Origin: VRUE01 sp963712595
Lineage (GTDB): Bacteria; Actinomycetota; Thermoleophilia; Solirubrobacterales; 70-9
Assembly: GCA_963712595.1 (NCBI GenBank)
Contig: CAVQIM010000004.1
Location: 1-64,000 of the forward strand
Reading direction: 5' to 3'
Length of the DNA: 64,000 nucleotides
Shown piece by piece: positions 51,191-59,206 of this stretch. The notes under the pieces were generated by a model. The model worked only from the letters and a program-made list of their open reading frames with translations. It made no database searches and was not told the DNA's origin. Within the stretch, counting starts at the first letter, position 1. The number at the start of each line of letters is the position of its first letter. The translations under genes and the position numbers were made by a program.

Positions 51191-52366
51191 CAACCCCATC
51201 AACTTGCCGAGGATCTCCTTCATTACCTCGTCGGTGCCGCCGCCGATTGGGCCGAGGCGGGCGTCGCGGACTGCTCGCTCTATGCCGTACTCGCGCATGT
51301 AGCCGTAGCCGCCGTGGATCTGGAGGGATTGGTCGGCTATCTCGAGGACGGCGCGCTGGGTGACGAGCTTGGCCATGGTCACGTCTTTGATGCAGTCCTG
51401 GCCCTCGTGGAAGAGGCGCAGGGCGTTGTAGGTGAGGGCGCGGGAGGTCTCGGCCTTGGTCGCCATCTCGGCGACGTGGTGGCGGATCGCTTGGAACTTG
51501 CCGATCGGGCGGCCGAAGGCTTCGCGGTCGAGGGCGTAGGAAACGGTCGTCTCGATCAGGCGCTGCATCGCGCCGACGGCGCCGATCGCCATCAGTAGCC
51601 GCTCCCAGGCGAAGTTGGCCATGATCAGCTTGAAGCCCTCGTTCTCCTCCCCCAGCAGGTTCTCCTCGGGGACCTCGACGTCGGTGAAGGAGAGCTCGCC
51701 GGTGTCGGAGGAGTGCCAGCCCATCTTCTCCAGCTTCCGTGCCACCTCGTAGCCGGGCATCTCGCGCTCGAGCACGAGGAAGGAGATGCCGTGGTGGCCG
51801 CCCTCCTGCGTCGTCTTCACGGCGCAGACGAGGAAGTCGGCGCGGACGCCGTTGGTGATGAAGGTCTTGGAGCCGTTGACGACGTAGCCGCCGTCGACGC
51901 GCTCCGCCTTGGTGGAGATGCCGGCGACGTCGGAGCCGGCGCCGGGCTCGGTGATCCCCAGCGCGCCGATCTTCTCGCCGGCGATCCCCGGCACGAGCCA
52001 GCGCTGCTTCTGCTCGTCGGTGCCGAAGTTGAAGATCGGCGGCATCGCGATCGAGGTGTGGGCGTTGAGGCCGGCGGCGACGCCGCCTGAGCCACCCGAA
52101 CGGGCGAGCTCCTCGACCCAGATCGCGTCGTGCAGATGGGTGCCGCCTTGGCCGCCGAGCTCCTCGGGGAACTTCAGCCCGAGAAAGCCCAACTCGGCGC
52201 AGCGGCCGTAGAGCTCGCGGGGGAATTCCCGCGCCTCCTCCCACTCGGCCACGTTGGGCGCGATCTCCTTGGAGACGAAGCGCCTGACGGTCTCGCGCAG
52301 CTCTTCGTGCTCCTCGCTGAAGGGCGGAAGGGTTGCTCGTTGTCCTGTGTCCTTGATGACCGACAT
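51188..52366 (-). CDS. Acyl-CoA dehydrogenase, IVD/LCAD-like
   Basis: 392 residues. FAD flavoenzyme removing alpha/beta hydrogens from acyl-CoA. 'ALGITEPGAGSDVAGI', 'VNGSKTFITNGVRADF' and 'REAFGRPIGKFQAIRHHVAEM' are standard. The usual catalytic Glu of 'YEGT' is absent ('IGGGTDEV'); the Glu in 'NFAWERLLMA' sits where isovaleryl- and long-chain acyl-CoA dehydrogenases keep theirs, pointing to branched or long substrates. Its 3' end is the island's attachment site. Confidence 0.94.
   Translation of the reverse strand: MSVIKDTGQRATLPPFSEEHEELRETVRRFVSKEIAPNVAEWEEAREFPRELYGRCAELGFLGLKFPEELGGQGGTHLHDAIWVEELARSGGSGGVAAGLNAHTSIAMPPIFNFGTDEQKQRWLVPGIAGEKIGALGITEPGAGSDVAGISTKAERVDGGYVVNGSKTFITNGVRADFLVCAVKTTQEGGHHGISFLVLEREMPGYEVARKLEKMGWHSSDTGELSFTDVEVPEENLLGEENEGFKLIMANFAWERLLMAIGAVGAMQRLIETTVSYALDREAFGRPIGKFQAIRHHVAEMATKAETSRALTYNALRLFHEGQDCIKDVTMAKLVTQRAVLEIADQSLQIHGGYGYMREYGIERAVRDARLGPIGGGTDEVMKEILGKLMGL
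51191..51223 (+). repeat. Right attachment-site repeat, within the acyl-CoA dehydrogenase 3' end
   Basis: 33 bp matching 47865-47897 with one mismatch (A for G at position 12). It forms the last codons of the dehydrogenase gene on the minus strand, whose stop follows directly at 51188-51190, so the gene is kept intact by integration. Confidence 0.85.
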
Positions 52367-52418
52367 TTGTTACATTCGAGGCGTATTGTCTGCGCTGGTG
52401 TCAGGTAGCGTCTCCAGC

Positions 52419-52598
52419 ATGGAGCGAACGATGTGGAGCGACGAGCGATTGAACGACAGGTTCGACGGATTAGATAGGACCCTCGAGCGGATAGACCGGG
52501 ACATCCGCGACCTTCGAATGCTCATGTTCCAGCTCTGGGGCGCGACCATGCTCGGCATCTTCGCCACCATCGGCACGGTCATCGCGACCAACGTCTGA
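52419..52598 (+). CDS. Small coiled-coil/membrane protein
   Basis: 59 residues from ATG 52419 (ATG 52431, with GGAG upstream, also fits). A charged coiled-coil-like part with heptad spacing ('LNDRFDGLDRTLERIDRDIR') is followed by a C-terminal membrane helix ('LWGATMLGIFATIGTVIA'). Small proteins of this plan are common in actinobacteria and uncharacterised. It sits between two leftward acyl-CoA dehydrogenase genes, on the other strand. Confidence 0.55.
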   Translation: MERTMWSDERLNDRFDGLDRTLERIDRDIRDLRMLMFQLWGATMLGIFATIGTVIATNV

Positions 52599-52630
52599 CC
52601 CCGGCAGCCGCAGCGCCTGCTCGCCGAACC

Positions 52631-53848
52631 CTATAGCCCGTAGCTCCGCCCGATCACGTCGAGCATCACCTCGTCGGTGCCGGCGCCGATCCGGTTGAGG
52701 CGGACGTCGCGGTAGGCGCGCTCGATCTCGTACTCCTTCATGTATCCGTAGCCGCCGAGGATCTGCACCGCGTCGTCGGCGACCTCGCAGCAGATGCGAG
52801 AGGCGTTGAGCTTCGCCATCGTGATCTCGCGCACCGGGTACTCGCCGTTGGCGAAGCGCCAGGCGGTCGCGTAGGTGAACTGCTTCGCGGCCTCGGTCTT
52901 GGTTGCCATCTCGGCGATCTTGTGGCGTAGGGCCTGGAATTTGCCGATCGGGCGGCCGAAGGCTTCGCGCTCCTTGGCGTACTCGATCGTCTTCTCGATC
53001 ATCCGCTCTGCCCCCGCGTGGCAGCCGGCGGCGGCGACCAGGCGCTCGCCCTGGAGCTCCCAGGCGATGTGGTAGAAGCCCTTGCCGACTTCGCCGAGAA
53101 CGGCGTCGGCGGGCACGCGGACGTCTTCGAAGGAGAGCTCGCCGGTGTCGGAGGCGTGCATTCCCATCTTCTCCAGCTCGGCTGAGACGGTGAAGCCGGG
53201 AACGTGGTTGCCCTCCTCGTCGCGCAGGGGGAGGACGAAGAGCGTGATGCCCTCGTGGCGGGCGCTGGGATCGGTCTTGGTGACGAGGACGATGAAGTCG
53301 GCGCGGGGCCCGTTGGTGATGAAGGTCTTGGAGCCGTTGATCACGTATTCGTCACCGTCGAGGATCGCGCTGGTGCGGATGCCGGCGACATCGGAGCCGG
53401 CGCCCGGCTCGGTGATCGCGATGCAGCCGACCTTCTCGCCCTTTAGGCCCGGTTCGAGGTAGCGGCGCTTCTGCTCCTCGGTGCCGAGCAGGTGGATCGG
53501 GGGGAGGACCATGTCGCTCTGCACGGCGAAGCCCATGTTGGTGCCGCCGGAGCCCGAGTAGCTCATGCACTCGGCGCGGACCAGCGAGTAGAAGTAGTCG
53601 CCACCCTGTCCGCCGTACTCCTCGGGGAAGCAGAGGCCGAGGAAGCCGAGCTCGCCGGCCCGCTTCATCGCCGCGGAGTCCCAGTAGGTGTCCTCCCACT
53701 CGTTGCGGTGCGGCCACAGCTCCTTCTTCACCCAGGACTGCATCGACTCGCGCAGGTCTTCGTGCTCCTGGCTGAAGATGAAGTGCTTGCGCCCAGCCTC
53801 GTGGTCGGGCTTGATGACTTTGGAGCCGTTGGTCGTCGCGGTCGCCAC
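52631..53848 (-). CDS. Acyl-CoA dehydrogenase, IVD/LCAD-like
   Basis: 405 residues from GTG 53848, preceded by GGAGAG. 'AITEPGAGSDVAGIRT', 'VINGSKTFITNGPRADFIV' and 'REAFGRPIGKFQALRHKIAEM' are family signatures. As in its neighbour, the C-terminal motif is 'IGAGTDEV' without the Glu; 'LQGERLVAAAG' provides a Glu at the IVD/LCAD position. Divergent from the catabolic operon that begins with the crotonase at 53945. Confidence 0.94.
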   Translation of the reverse strand: MATATTNGSKVIKPDHEAGRKHFIFSQEHEDLRESMQSWVKKELWPHRNEWEDTYWDSAAMKRAGELGFLGLCFPEEYGGQGGDYFYSLVRAECMSYSGSGGTNMGFAVQSDMVLPPIHLLGTEEQKRRYLEPGLKGEKVGCIAITEPGAGSDVAGIRTSAILDGDEYVINGSKTFITNGPRADFIVLVTKTDPSARHEGITLFVLPLRDEEGNHVPGFTVSAELEKMGMHASDTGELSFEDVRVPADAVLGEVGKGFYHIAWELQGERLVAAAGCHAGAERMIEKTIEYAKEREAFGRPIGKFQALRHKIAEMATKTEAAKQFTYATAWRFANGEYPVREITMAKLNASRICCEVADDAVQILGGYGYMKEYEIERAYRDVRLNRIGAGTDEVMLDVIGRSYGL

Positions 53849-53944
53849 TGGTCTCTCTCCTCGTTCGCGGTCTGAATCGGGCGGCGCTGCCGCCGCAAAA
53901 GTCGCCGTGGACAGTAGCACTTCCTACTTTCTACGGAGTCGGCT

Positions 53945-54739
53945 ATGGTCCCGCCGATGGACTACGAGGTCGTCAAGTACGAGGTCGCGGAGGGCGTCGC
54001 CACCGTGACCCTGAACAACCCGGAGAAGCGCAACATGCTCTCCGGCCAGATGCTGAGTGAGCTGGTCGACGCGATGAAGACGGCGCGCGACTCCGAGGAC
54101 GTGCGAGCCGTGGTCCTCACCGGGGCGGGCGAGAAGGTCTTCTGCGCGGGCGCCGACCTGGGCGGCTTCGCCGCCGAAGTGCCGCTCGTCGCCAAACACT
54201 TCGCCACCGACCTCTTCCTGGAGTTCTTCCGGCTGATGCCGCGCCTGGGCAAGCCGAGCCTCTGCGCCGCCAACGGCCACGTGCTCGCGGGCGGCATGGG
54301 CCTCGCCCTCTCCTGCGACCTGCTGATCGCCAGGGAGGGGGCCACCTTCGCCACGCCGGAGATCAACGTCGGCGCCTTCCCCTACATGATCATGGCGATC
54401 ATCTACCGCAACGTCCCGCGCAAGAAGGTCAACGAGATGATGCTGCTGGGCGAGCGGCTGAGCGCCGAGGAAGCGGTCGAGTACGGGCTGGCGAACAAGG
54501 TCGTGCCGGCGGCGGAGTTCGACGCCGCGGTCGCCGAGTGGGCGACGAAGCTGGCCTCGAAGAGCCCGGTGCTGATGAGGCTCGGCCACGACGCGATGTA
54601 CCGCCAGCAGGACATGGCGGTCGACGACGCGCTCGAGTACCTGCGCTCGCAGCTCTCGCTCACCTTCTCGACCGAGGACATCGTCGAGGGCGTCACCGCA
54701 TTCTTCGAGAAACGCGATCCGCAGTGGAAGGGACGGTAG
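53945..54739 (+). CDS. Enoyl-CoA hydratase/isomerase family protein
   Basis: 264 residues; GGAG lies 8 bp before ATG 53945 (ATG 53957 also possible). 'VFCAGADLGGF' and 'ANGHVLAGGMGLALSCDLLI' are crotonase motifs. The first catalytic Glu position is Gly (GGMGLA), while 'ATPEINVGAFP' keeps the second. Isomerase, decarboxylase or hydratase on an acyl-CoA; exact reaction open. First gene of a five-gene rightward run; its stop shares a base with the carboxylase start. Confidence 0.92.
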   Translation: MVPPMDYEVVKYEVAEGVATVTLNNPEKRNMLSGQMLSELVDAMKTARDSEDVRAVVLTGAGEKVFCAGADLGGFAAEVPLVAKHFATDLFLEFFRLMPRLGKPSLCAANGHVLAGGMGLALSCDLLIAREGATFATPEINVGAFPYMIMAIIYRNVPRKKVNEMMLLGERLSAEEAVEYGLANKVVPAAEFDAAVAEWATKLASKSPVLMRLGHDAMYRQQDMAVDDALEYLRSQLSLTFSTEDIVEGVTAFFEKRDPQWKGR

Positions 54740-56334
54740 TGGCGAGCACCGAGCAAGAGCGCAAGCACCTGTTGCCGGGTACGGCCCCGCTGGGCGAGCT
54801 GACCGAGCAGCTGCACGAGCGTCGCGAGAAGGCGAAGCTGGGCGGCGGCGAGGAGAAGATCGCCAAGCAGCACGAGCGCGGCAAGCTGACCGCCCGCGAG
54901 CGGATCGACCTCCTGGTCGACGAGGGGACCTTCGTCGAGATGGGCATCCACGGCCGCCCCCACTTCGCCCAGCGGGCGATGGAGGGCAAGGAGGCGCCGG
55001 CCGACGGAGTGATCACCGGCTGGGGCGACGTCGACGGCCGCCCCTGCTGCGTCGCCGCCTACGACTTCACCGTGATGGCCGGCTCGATGGGGATGACCGG
55101 CGAGCTCAAGGTCACCCGCCTGCGTGAGATGGCCCTCTCCAAGCGAATGCCTTTCATCTGGCTGCTCGACTCCGCCGGCGCCCGCATCCAGGAGGCGGCG
55201 GGCTCGCTCTTCGCCGGCTCCGGCCACCTCTTCCGCGAGGAGGTCGAGATGTCGGGCGTGATCCCGATGGTCGCCGCGATGATGGGTCCCTGCGCCGCCG
55301 GCACCGCCTACATCCCGGCGCTCGCCGACTTCGTGCCGATGGTCTCCGGCCAGGGGGCGATGGCGCTCGCCGGGCCGCACCTGACCAAGGCCGTCACCGG
55401 CGAGGACATCACGATGGAGGAGCTGGGCGGCGCCAAGGTCCACTGCCGTAAATCCGGCGTGGGGGACCTCGAGGTGAAGGACGACGAGGAGTGCATCTGG
55501 GCGGTCAAGCAGTACCTCTCCTACTTCCCGACCAACTGCGAGCACAAGCCACCGGTGATCGAGACCGCCGATCCGGACGACCGCATGTCGGAGAAATTGA
55601 TGGAGATCGTCCCCGACTCCTCACGCCAGCCCTACGACATGTACGACGTGATCCGCGAGATCGTCGACGACGGCGAGTTCTTCGACATCAAGCCGAAGTT
55701 CGCCAAGACGCTGATCACCTGCTTTGCCCGCTTCGGTGGCCAACCAGCGGGGATCGTCGCCAACCAGCCAAAGCAGCTGGCCGGCATCCTCGACAACGAC
55801 TCGGCCGACAAGGCGGCGCGCTTCATCAACCTCTGCGACGCCTTCAACATCCCGCTCGTCTTCCTCCAGGACGTGCCCGGCTTCATGGTCGGCGCCAAGG
55901 TCGAGCACGCCGGGATCATTCGCCACGGGGCGAAGATGCTCTACGCGGTCAGCCGCGCCACGGTGCCGAAGGTGACCGTGATCGTGCGCAAGGCCTACGG
56001 CGCCGGCTACTACGTGATGTGCGGCAAGGCCTACGAGCCCGACCTGATCGTCGCCTGGCCCGGCGCCGAGATCTCGGTGATGGGCGCCGAGGGCGCGGTC
56101 AACATCATCGGCCGCTCGATGATCGAGGCTTCCGACGATCCCGAGGCGACGCGCGAGTCGATGCTGAACGCGGTCCGCGAGCAGATCGACCCCTACATCG
56201 CCGCCGGCAATGCCGTGATCGACGACGTGATCGACCCGCGCGAGACGCGGCCGACGATCGTCAAGGCGCTGCGGATGGCGAAGGACAAGCACGTCGAGAA
56301 GCCCAAGAAGCGCCATGGGGTGATGCCGGTATGA
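54739..56334 (+). CDS. Acyl-CoA carboxylase beta (carboxyltransferase) subunit
   Basis: 531 residues from GTG 54739. Carboxyltransferase fold with 'GKLTARERIDLLVDEGTF', 'VMAGSMGMTGELKVTR', 'LLDSAGARIQEA' and the second-half signatures 'VPGFMVGAKVEHAGIIRHGA' and 'GYYVMCGKAYEPDLIVAWPG'. It moves carboxyl from biotin to an acyl-CoA (propionyl-, methylcrotonyl- or geranyl-type). No alpha subunit is adjacent; the small biotin carrier at 34277 could belong to it. Confidence 0.94.
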   Translation: MASTEQERKHLLPGTAPLGELTEQLHERREKAKLGGGEEKIAKQHERGKLTARERIDLLVDEGTFVEMGIHGRPHFAQRAMEGKEAPADGVITGWGDVDGRPCCVAAYDFTVMAGSMGMTGELKVTRLREMALSKRMPFIWLLDSAGARIQEAAGSLFAGSGHLFREEVEMSGVIPMVAAMMGPCAAGTAYIPALADFVPMVSGQGAMALAGPHLTKAVTGEDITMEELGGAKVHCRKSGVGDLEVKDDEECIWAVKQYLSYFPTNCEHKPPVIETADPDDRMSEKLMEIVPDSSRQPYDMYDVIREIVDDGEFFDIKPKFAKTLITCFARFGGQPAGIVANQPKQLAGILDNDSADKAARFINLCDAFNIPLVFLQDVPGFMVGAKVEHAGIIRHGAKMLYAVSRATVPKVTVIVRKAYGAGYYVMCGKAYEPDLIVAWPGAEISVMGAEGAVNIIGRSMIEASDDPEATRESMLNAVREQIDPYIAAGNAVIDDVIDPRETRPTIVKALRMAKDKHVEKPKKRHGVMPV

Positions 56335-56336
56335 CG

Positions 56337-56383
56337 TTCCGGTGCGCCTTTTGCGGTCTATACCCACATAAAGCGCACCGGAA
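56337..56383. promoter_or_regulatory. Inverted repeat over the BKACE ribosome-binding region
   Basis: TTCCGGTGCGC (56337-56347) and GCGCACCGGAA (56373-56383) are exact reverse complements; with one bulged C, CTTT/AAAG extend the stem. The 3' arm runs into GGAGGG, the ribosome site of the next gene. It may be an operator (the MerR regulator is in the operon) or an RNA structure controlling translation. Confidence 0.55.
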
Positions 56384-56392
56384 GGAGGGTTG

Positions 56393-57289
56393 ATGAGCTC
56401 GTTTGACGATTCAGTCGTGATCAGTTGCTCGATTAGCGGCGTGGTCGCCAACCGCGACCAGTGCCCGGCGATTCCCTACACGCCGGAGGAGTACGCGGCG
56501 GAGGCGCGGCGGGCGGTCGACGAGGGCGCCTCGCAGATCCACATCCACGCCCGCAAACCGGACGGGACGCCCTCATATGAGATCGAGGACTTCCGCGCGA
56601 TCACCGAGGCGATTCTGGCCGAGGTCGGCGACGTGATCGTCAACTACTCGACCGGCGCCGTCGGGATCCCGATCGAGAAGCGGCTCGAGTACCTGCGGGC
56701 GCTGAGGCCCGATGTCGCCGCGCTCAACATGAGCTCGATGAACTACGCCAAGTACAGCTCCCGGCGCAAGGACTTCGTCTTCAAGGCGGTCTTCGAGAAC
56801 AGCTTCGACACGATCATCGAGTTCCTGACGACGATGAGGGAGCTGGGGATCAAGCCCGAGCACGAGTGCTTCGACGCCGGCCACGTCGCCAACCTCGACC
56901 CGCTGATCGACATGGGGCTGCTCGATCGGACGCCGCTGCAGATCTCCCTCGTCATGGGCGTCAACGGGGGCATCCGCCCGAACGCCCGCAACGTCGCCTT
57001 CATGTCCGAGCAGATCCCCGGTGGGGCGGAGGGGGACAACCAGTGGCAGACGATCGGCATCTCCCGCGACCAGTGGAAACTGCTCGGCGCGGCGCTGGTG
57101 CTGGGCGGCAACGTCCGCGCCGGGGTCGAGGACAACCTCTACCTGCCGGACGGCGAGATGTGCCGCTCCAACGGCGACCTGATCGCCAAGGCGCGGCAGA
57201 TGGCAGAAGACGTCGGCCGCAAGGTCGCCAGCGTCGCCGAGGCGCGCGAGCTGTTGGGAGTGCCGAAGCGTGAGCGCTCTCCCGCTTAG
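56393..57289 (+). CDS. BKACE family (DUF849) beta-keto acid cleavage enzyme
   Basis: 298 residues from ATG 56393, with GGAGGG upstream. TIM barrel; the zinc ligands His50 and His52 ('QIHIHARKPDG') and Glu246 ('GVEDNLYLPDG') are in place. The family condenses a beta-keto acid with acetyl-CoA to give acetoacetate and a new acyl-CoA; 3-keto-5-aminohexanoate is the classic substrate but members vary. Coupled to the AMACR-like gene by a 20-bp overlap. Confidence 0.93.
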   Translation: MSSFDDSVVISCSISGVVANRDQCPAIPYTPEEYAAEARRAVDEGASQIHIHARKPDGTPSYEIEDFRAITEAILAEVGDVIVNYSTGAVGIPIEKRLEYLRALRPDVAALNMSSMNYAKYSSRRKDFVFKAVFENSFDTIIEFLTTMRELGIKPEHECFDAGHVANLDPLIDMGLLDRTPLQISLVMGVNGGIRPNARNVAFMSEQIPGGAEGDNQWQTIGISRDQWKLLGAALVLGGNVRAGVEDNLYLPDGEMCRSNGDLIAKARQMAEDVGRKVASVAEARELLGVPKRERSPA

Positions 57290-58505
57290 CGACGTCAGGG
57301 TCCTCGACCTGACCCGGCTCCTGCCCGGCGGGTTCTGCTCCCTGCTGCTCGCCGACCTCGGCGCCGAGGTGCTCAAGGTCGAGGACACGGGGATGGGCGA
57401 CTACATCCGCTGGGCGCCCCCTTACTACGGGTCCGACGAGCAGCAGGAGCTGGGGACGCGCTCGGCTCTCTACCTCTCGCTCAACCGCGGCAAGCGCTCG
57501 ATCCGGCTGGACCTGAAGAGCGAGGCGGGGCGCGAGGCTCTGCTGCGGCTGGTCGAGCGCTACGACGTGGTCCTCGACGGCTTCCGCCCCGGCGTGCTCG
57601 ACCGGCTCGGGGTCGGCTACGAGCGCATGCGCGAGGCCAATCCGGGGATCGTCTTCTGCGCGATCACCGGCTACGGCCAGGACGGCCCCTACACCCAGCG
57701 CGCCGGCCACGACATGAACTACCTCGGCCTGGTCGGCCTGCTCGGGCTGACCGGGGCGAAGGACAGCCCCCCGGTGCAGTCGGGCGGCCAGATCGCCGAC
57801 CTCGGCGGCGGCGCGCTGATGGCCGCCTTCGGCGTGATGGCTGCGCTGCACGAGCGCCAGCGCTCCGGCGAGGGCCAGATGGTCGACGTATCGATGGCCG
57901 ACGGCGCCCTCTCCTGGTTGGCGATGGTCGCTGGCCGCTACTTCTGCGATGGCGAGGCGCCCCGCCGCGGCGAGCAGCAGCTCGCCGGCGGGCTGCTCTG
58001 TTACCTGCCCTACGAGGCGAGCGACGGTTGGGTCTCCTGCGGCGCGCTGGAGCCGAAGTTCTGGAGCGCCTTCTGCAACGGCGTCGAGCGGCCCGACCTG
58101 ATCGAGAAGCAGTTCGAGGCGCCGGGCGGCGAGGCCTGGCGCGAGGTCGCCGAGGTCTTCCGCGCCCGCACCCGCGCAGAGTGGAAGGCCTTCAACGATG
58201 AGCACGACTGCTGCATCGAGCCCGTGCTCGACCTCGACGAGGCGCTCGATTCCGAGCTGGTGCGCGCCCGCCGGATGGTGGTCGAGATGGAGCAGCCCGA
58301 GCTGGGCACGGTGCGCCAGCTCGGCGCCCCGGTGAAGATGAGCCGCACCCCTGCCGACCCGACCCGGCCGGCGCCCGCCTTCGGCGAGCACACCGCCGAG
58401 GTGCTGCGCGAGGCCGGCTACTCCGACGAGGAGACCGCGGCGATGCTCGAGTCAGGCGCGGCGGCCGGTCCCAGCTCCGACGCAGCGACGACCTTCCGCG
58501 CATGA
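57270..58505 (+). CDS. CaiB/BaiF-family protein, alpha-methylacyl-CoA racemase-like
   Basis: 411 residues from GTG 57270. Class III CoA-transferase fold: 'VLDLTRLLPGGFCSLLLADLG' (in parts 'VLDLTRLLPGGFC'), 'LNRGKRSIRLDLKSEAG' and 'CAITGYGQDGPYTQRAGHDM' with His147-Asp148. 'IEPVLDLDEAL' in the C-terminal part is closer to alpha-methylacyl-CoA racemases than to CoA transferases. Either racemisation of 2-methylacyl-CoA or CoA transfer is possible. In the catabolic operon. Confidence 0.9.
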   Translation: MSALPLSDVRVLDLTRLLPGGFCSLLLADLGAEVLKVEDTGMGDYIRWAPPYYGSDEQQELGTRSALYLSLNRGKRSIRLDLKSEAGREALLRLVERYDVVLDGFRPGVLDRLGVGYERMREANPGIVFCAITGYGQDGPYTQRAGHDMNYLGLVGLLGLTGAKDSPPVQSGGQIADLGGGALMAAFGVMAALHERQRSGEGQMVDVSMADGALSWLAMVAGRYFCDGEAPRRGEQQLAGGLLCYLPYEASDGWVSCGALEPKFWSAFCNGVERPDLIEKQFEAPGGEAWREVAEVFRARTRAEWKAFNDEHDCCIEPVLDLDEALDSELVRARRMVVEMEQPELGTVRQLGAPVKMSRTPADPTRPAPAFGEHTAEVLREAGYSDEETAAMLESGAAAGPSSDAATTFRA

Positions 58506-59206
58506 GCGGCAACGGCGCCAACGGCGACCTGCTGCGGATGGGGGAGCTGGCCGAGGCCTCCGGCGTGCCGGCGCCGACGATCAAGCACTACCTGCGCGAG
58601 GGCCTGCTTCCCGAGCCGGTGAAGACGAGCCGCAACATGGCCTATTACCCGCCCGAGTTCGTCGACCGGATCAAGCTGATCAAGCAGCTGCAGGAGGAGC
58701 GCTTCATGCCGCTGAAGGCGATCAAATCGGTGCTCGACGAGGATCCTGGGCGAGCGCGGGCCCTGGTCGAGCTGGAGGACCGCATCCTCGATCGTGCGCT
58801 CGCCGGCGAGCGCACCCGCACCAGCGCTGCCGAGGTGCGCGAGCGCTACGGCGTCCCCAAGGACGTCCTCGACCGGCTCGAGCAGCTGGAGGTGCTCAGC
58901 CCCAACAGTCGCGGCTACTCGCCCTCCGACATCAAGATCATCGAGGCGATCAGCCGCTTTCGTGCCGGCGGCTACGACGAGGAGATCGGCTTCACCGTCT
59001 ACGACACCCTGCGCTACAAGAGCGCGATCGAAGACCTGGTCCGCCAGGAGGTCGAGGTCGTGATGGACCGCCTCGCCGGCGAGGTCTCGCCCGAGCGCGT
59101 GGTCGAGATGCTCGAAGCGGGCGCCCAGCCCCTGCAGGACCTGATCGCCGCCCTGCACACCAAGCTGATGGTGGCCGAGCTCGAGCGCCACCGCGCGGGT
59201 CGCTAA
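58502..59206 (+). CDS. MerR-family regulator
   Basis: 234 residues, ATG overlapping the previous stop (ATGA). HTH: 'LLRMGELAEASGVPAPTIKH' and 'YLREGLLPEPVKTSRNMAYY', then 'VDRIKLIKQLQEERFMPLKA'. No Cys metal site; the long C-terminal helical part may bind an acyl-CoA-type effector. Last gene of the catabolic run and its likely controller. Overlaps the tail of the epimerase gene by 4 bp. Confidence 0.93.
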   Translation: MSGNGANGDLLRMGELAEASGVPAPTIKHYLREGLLPEPVKTSRNMAYYPPEFVDRIKLIKQLQEERFMPLKAIKSVLDEDPGRARALVELEDRILDRALAGERTRTSAAEVRERYGVPKDVLDRLEQLEVLSPNSRGYSPSDIKIIEAISRFRAGGYDEEIGFTVYDTLRYKSAIEDLVRQEVEVVMDRLAGEVSPERVVEMLEAGAQPLQDLIAALHTKLMVAELERHRAGR

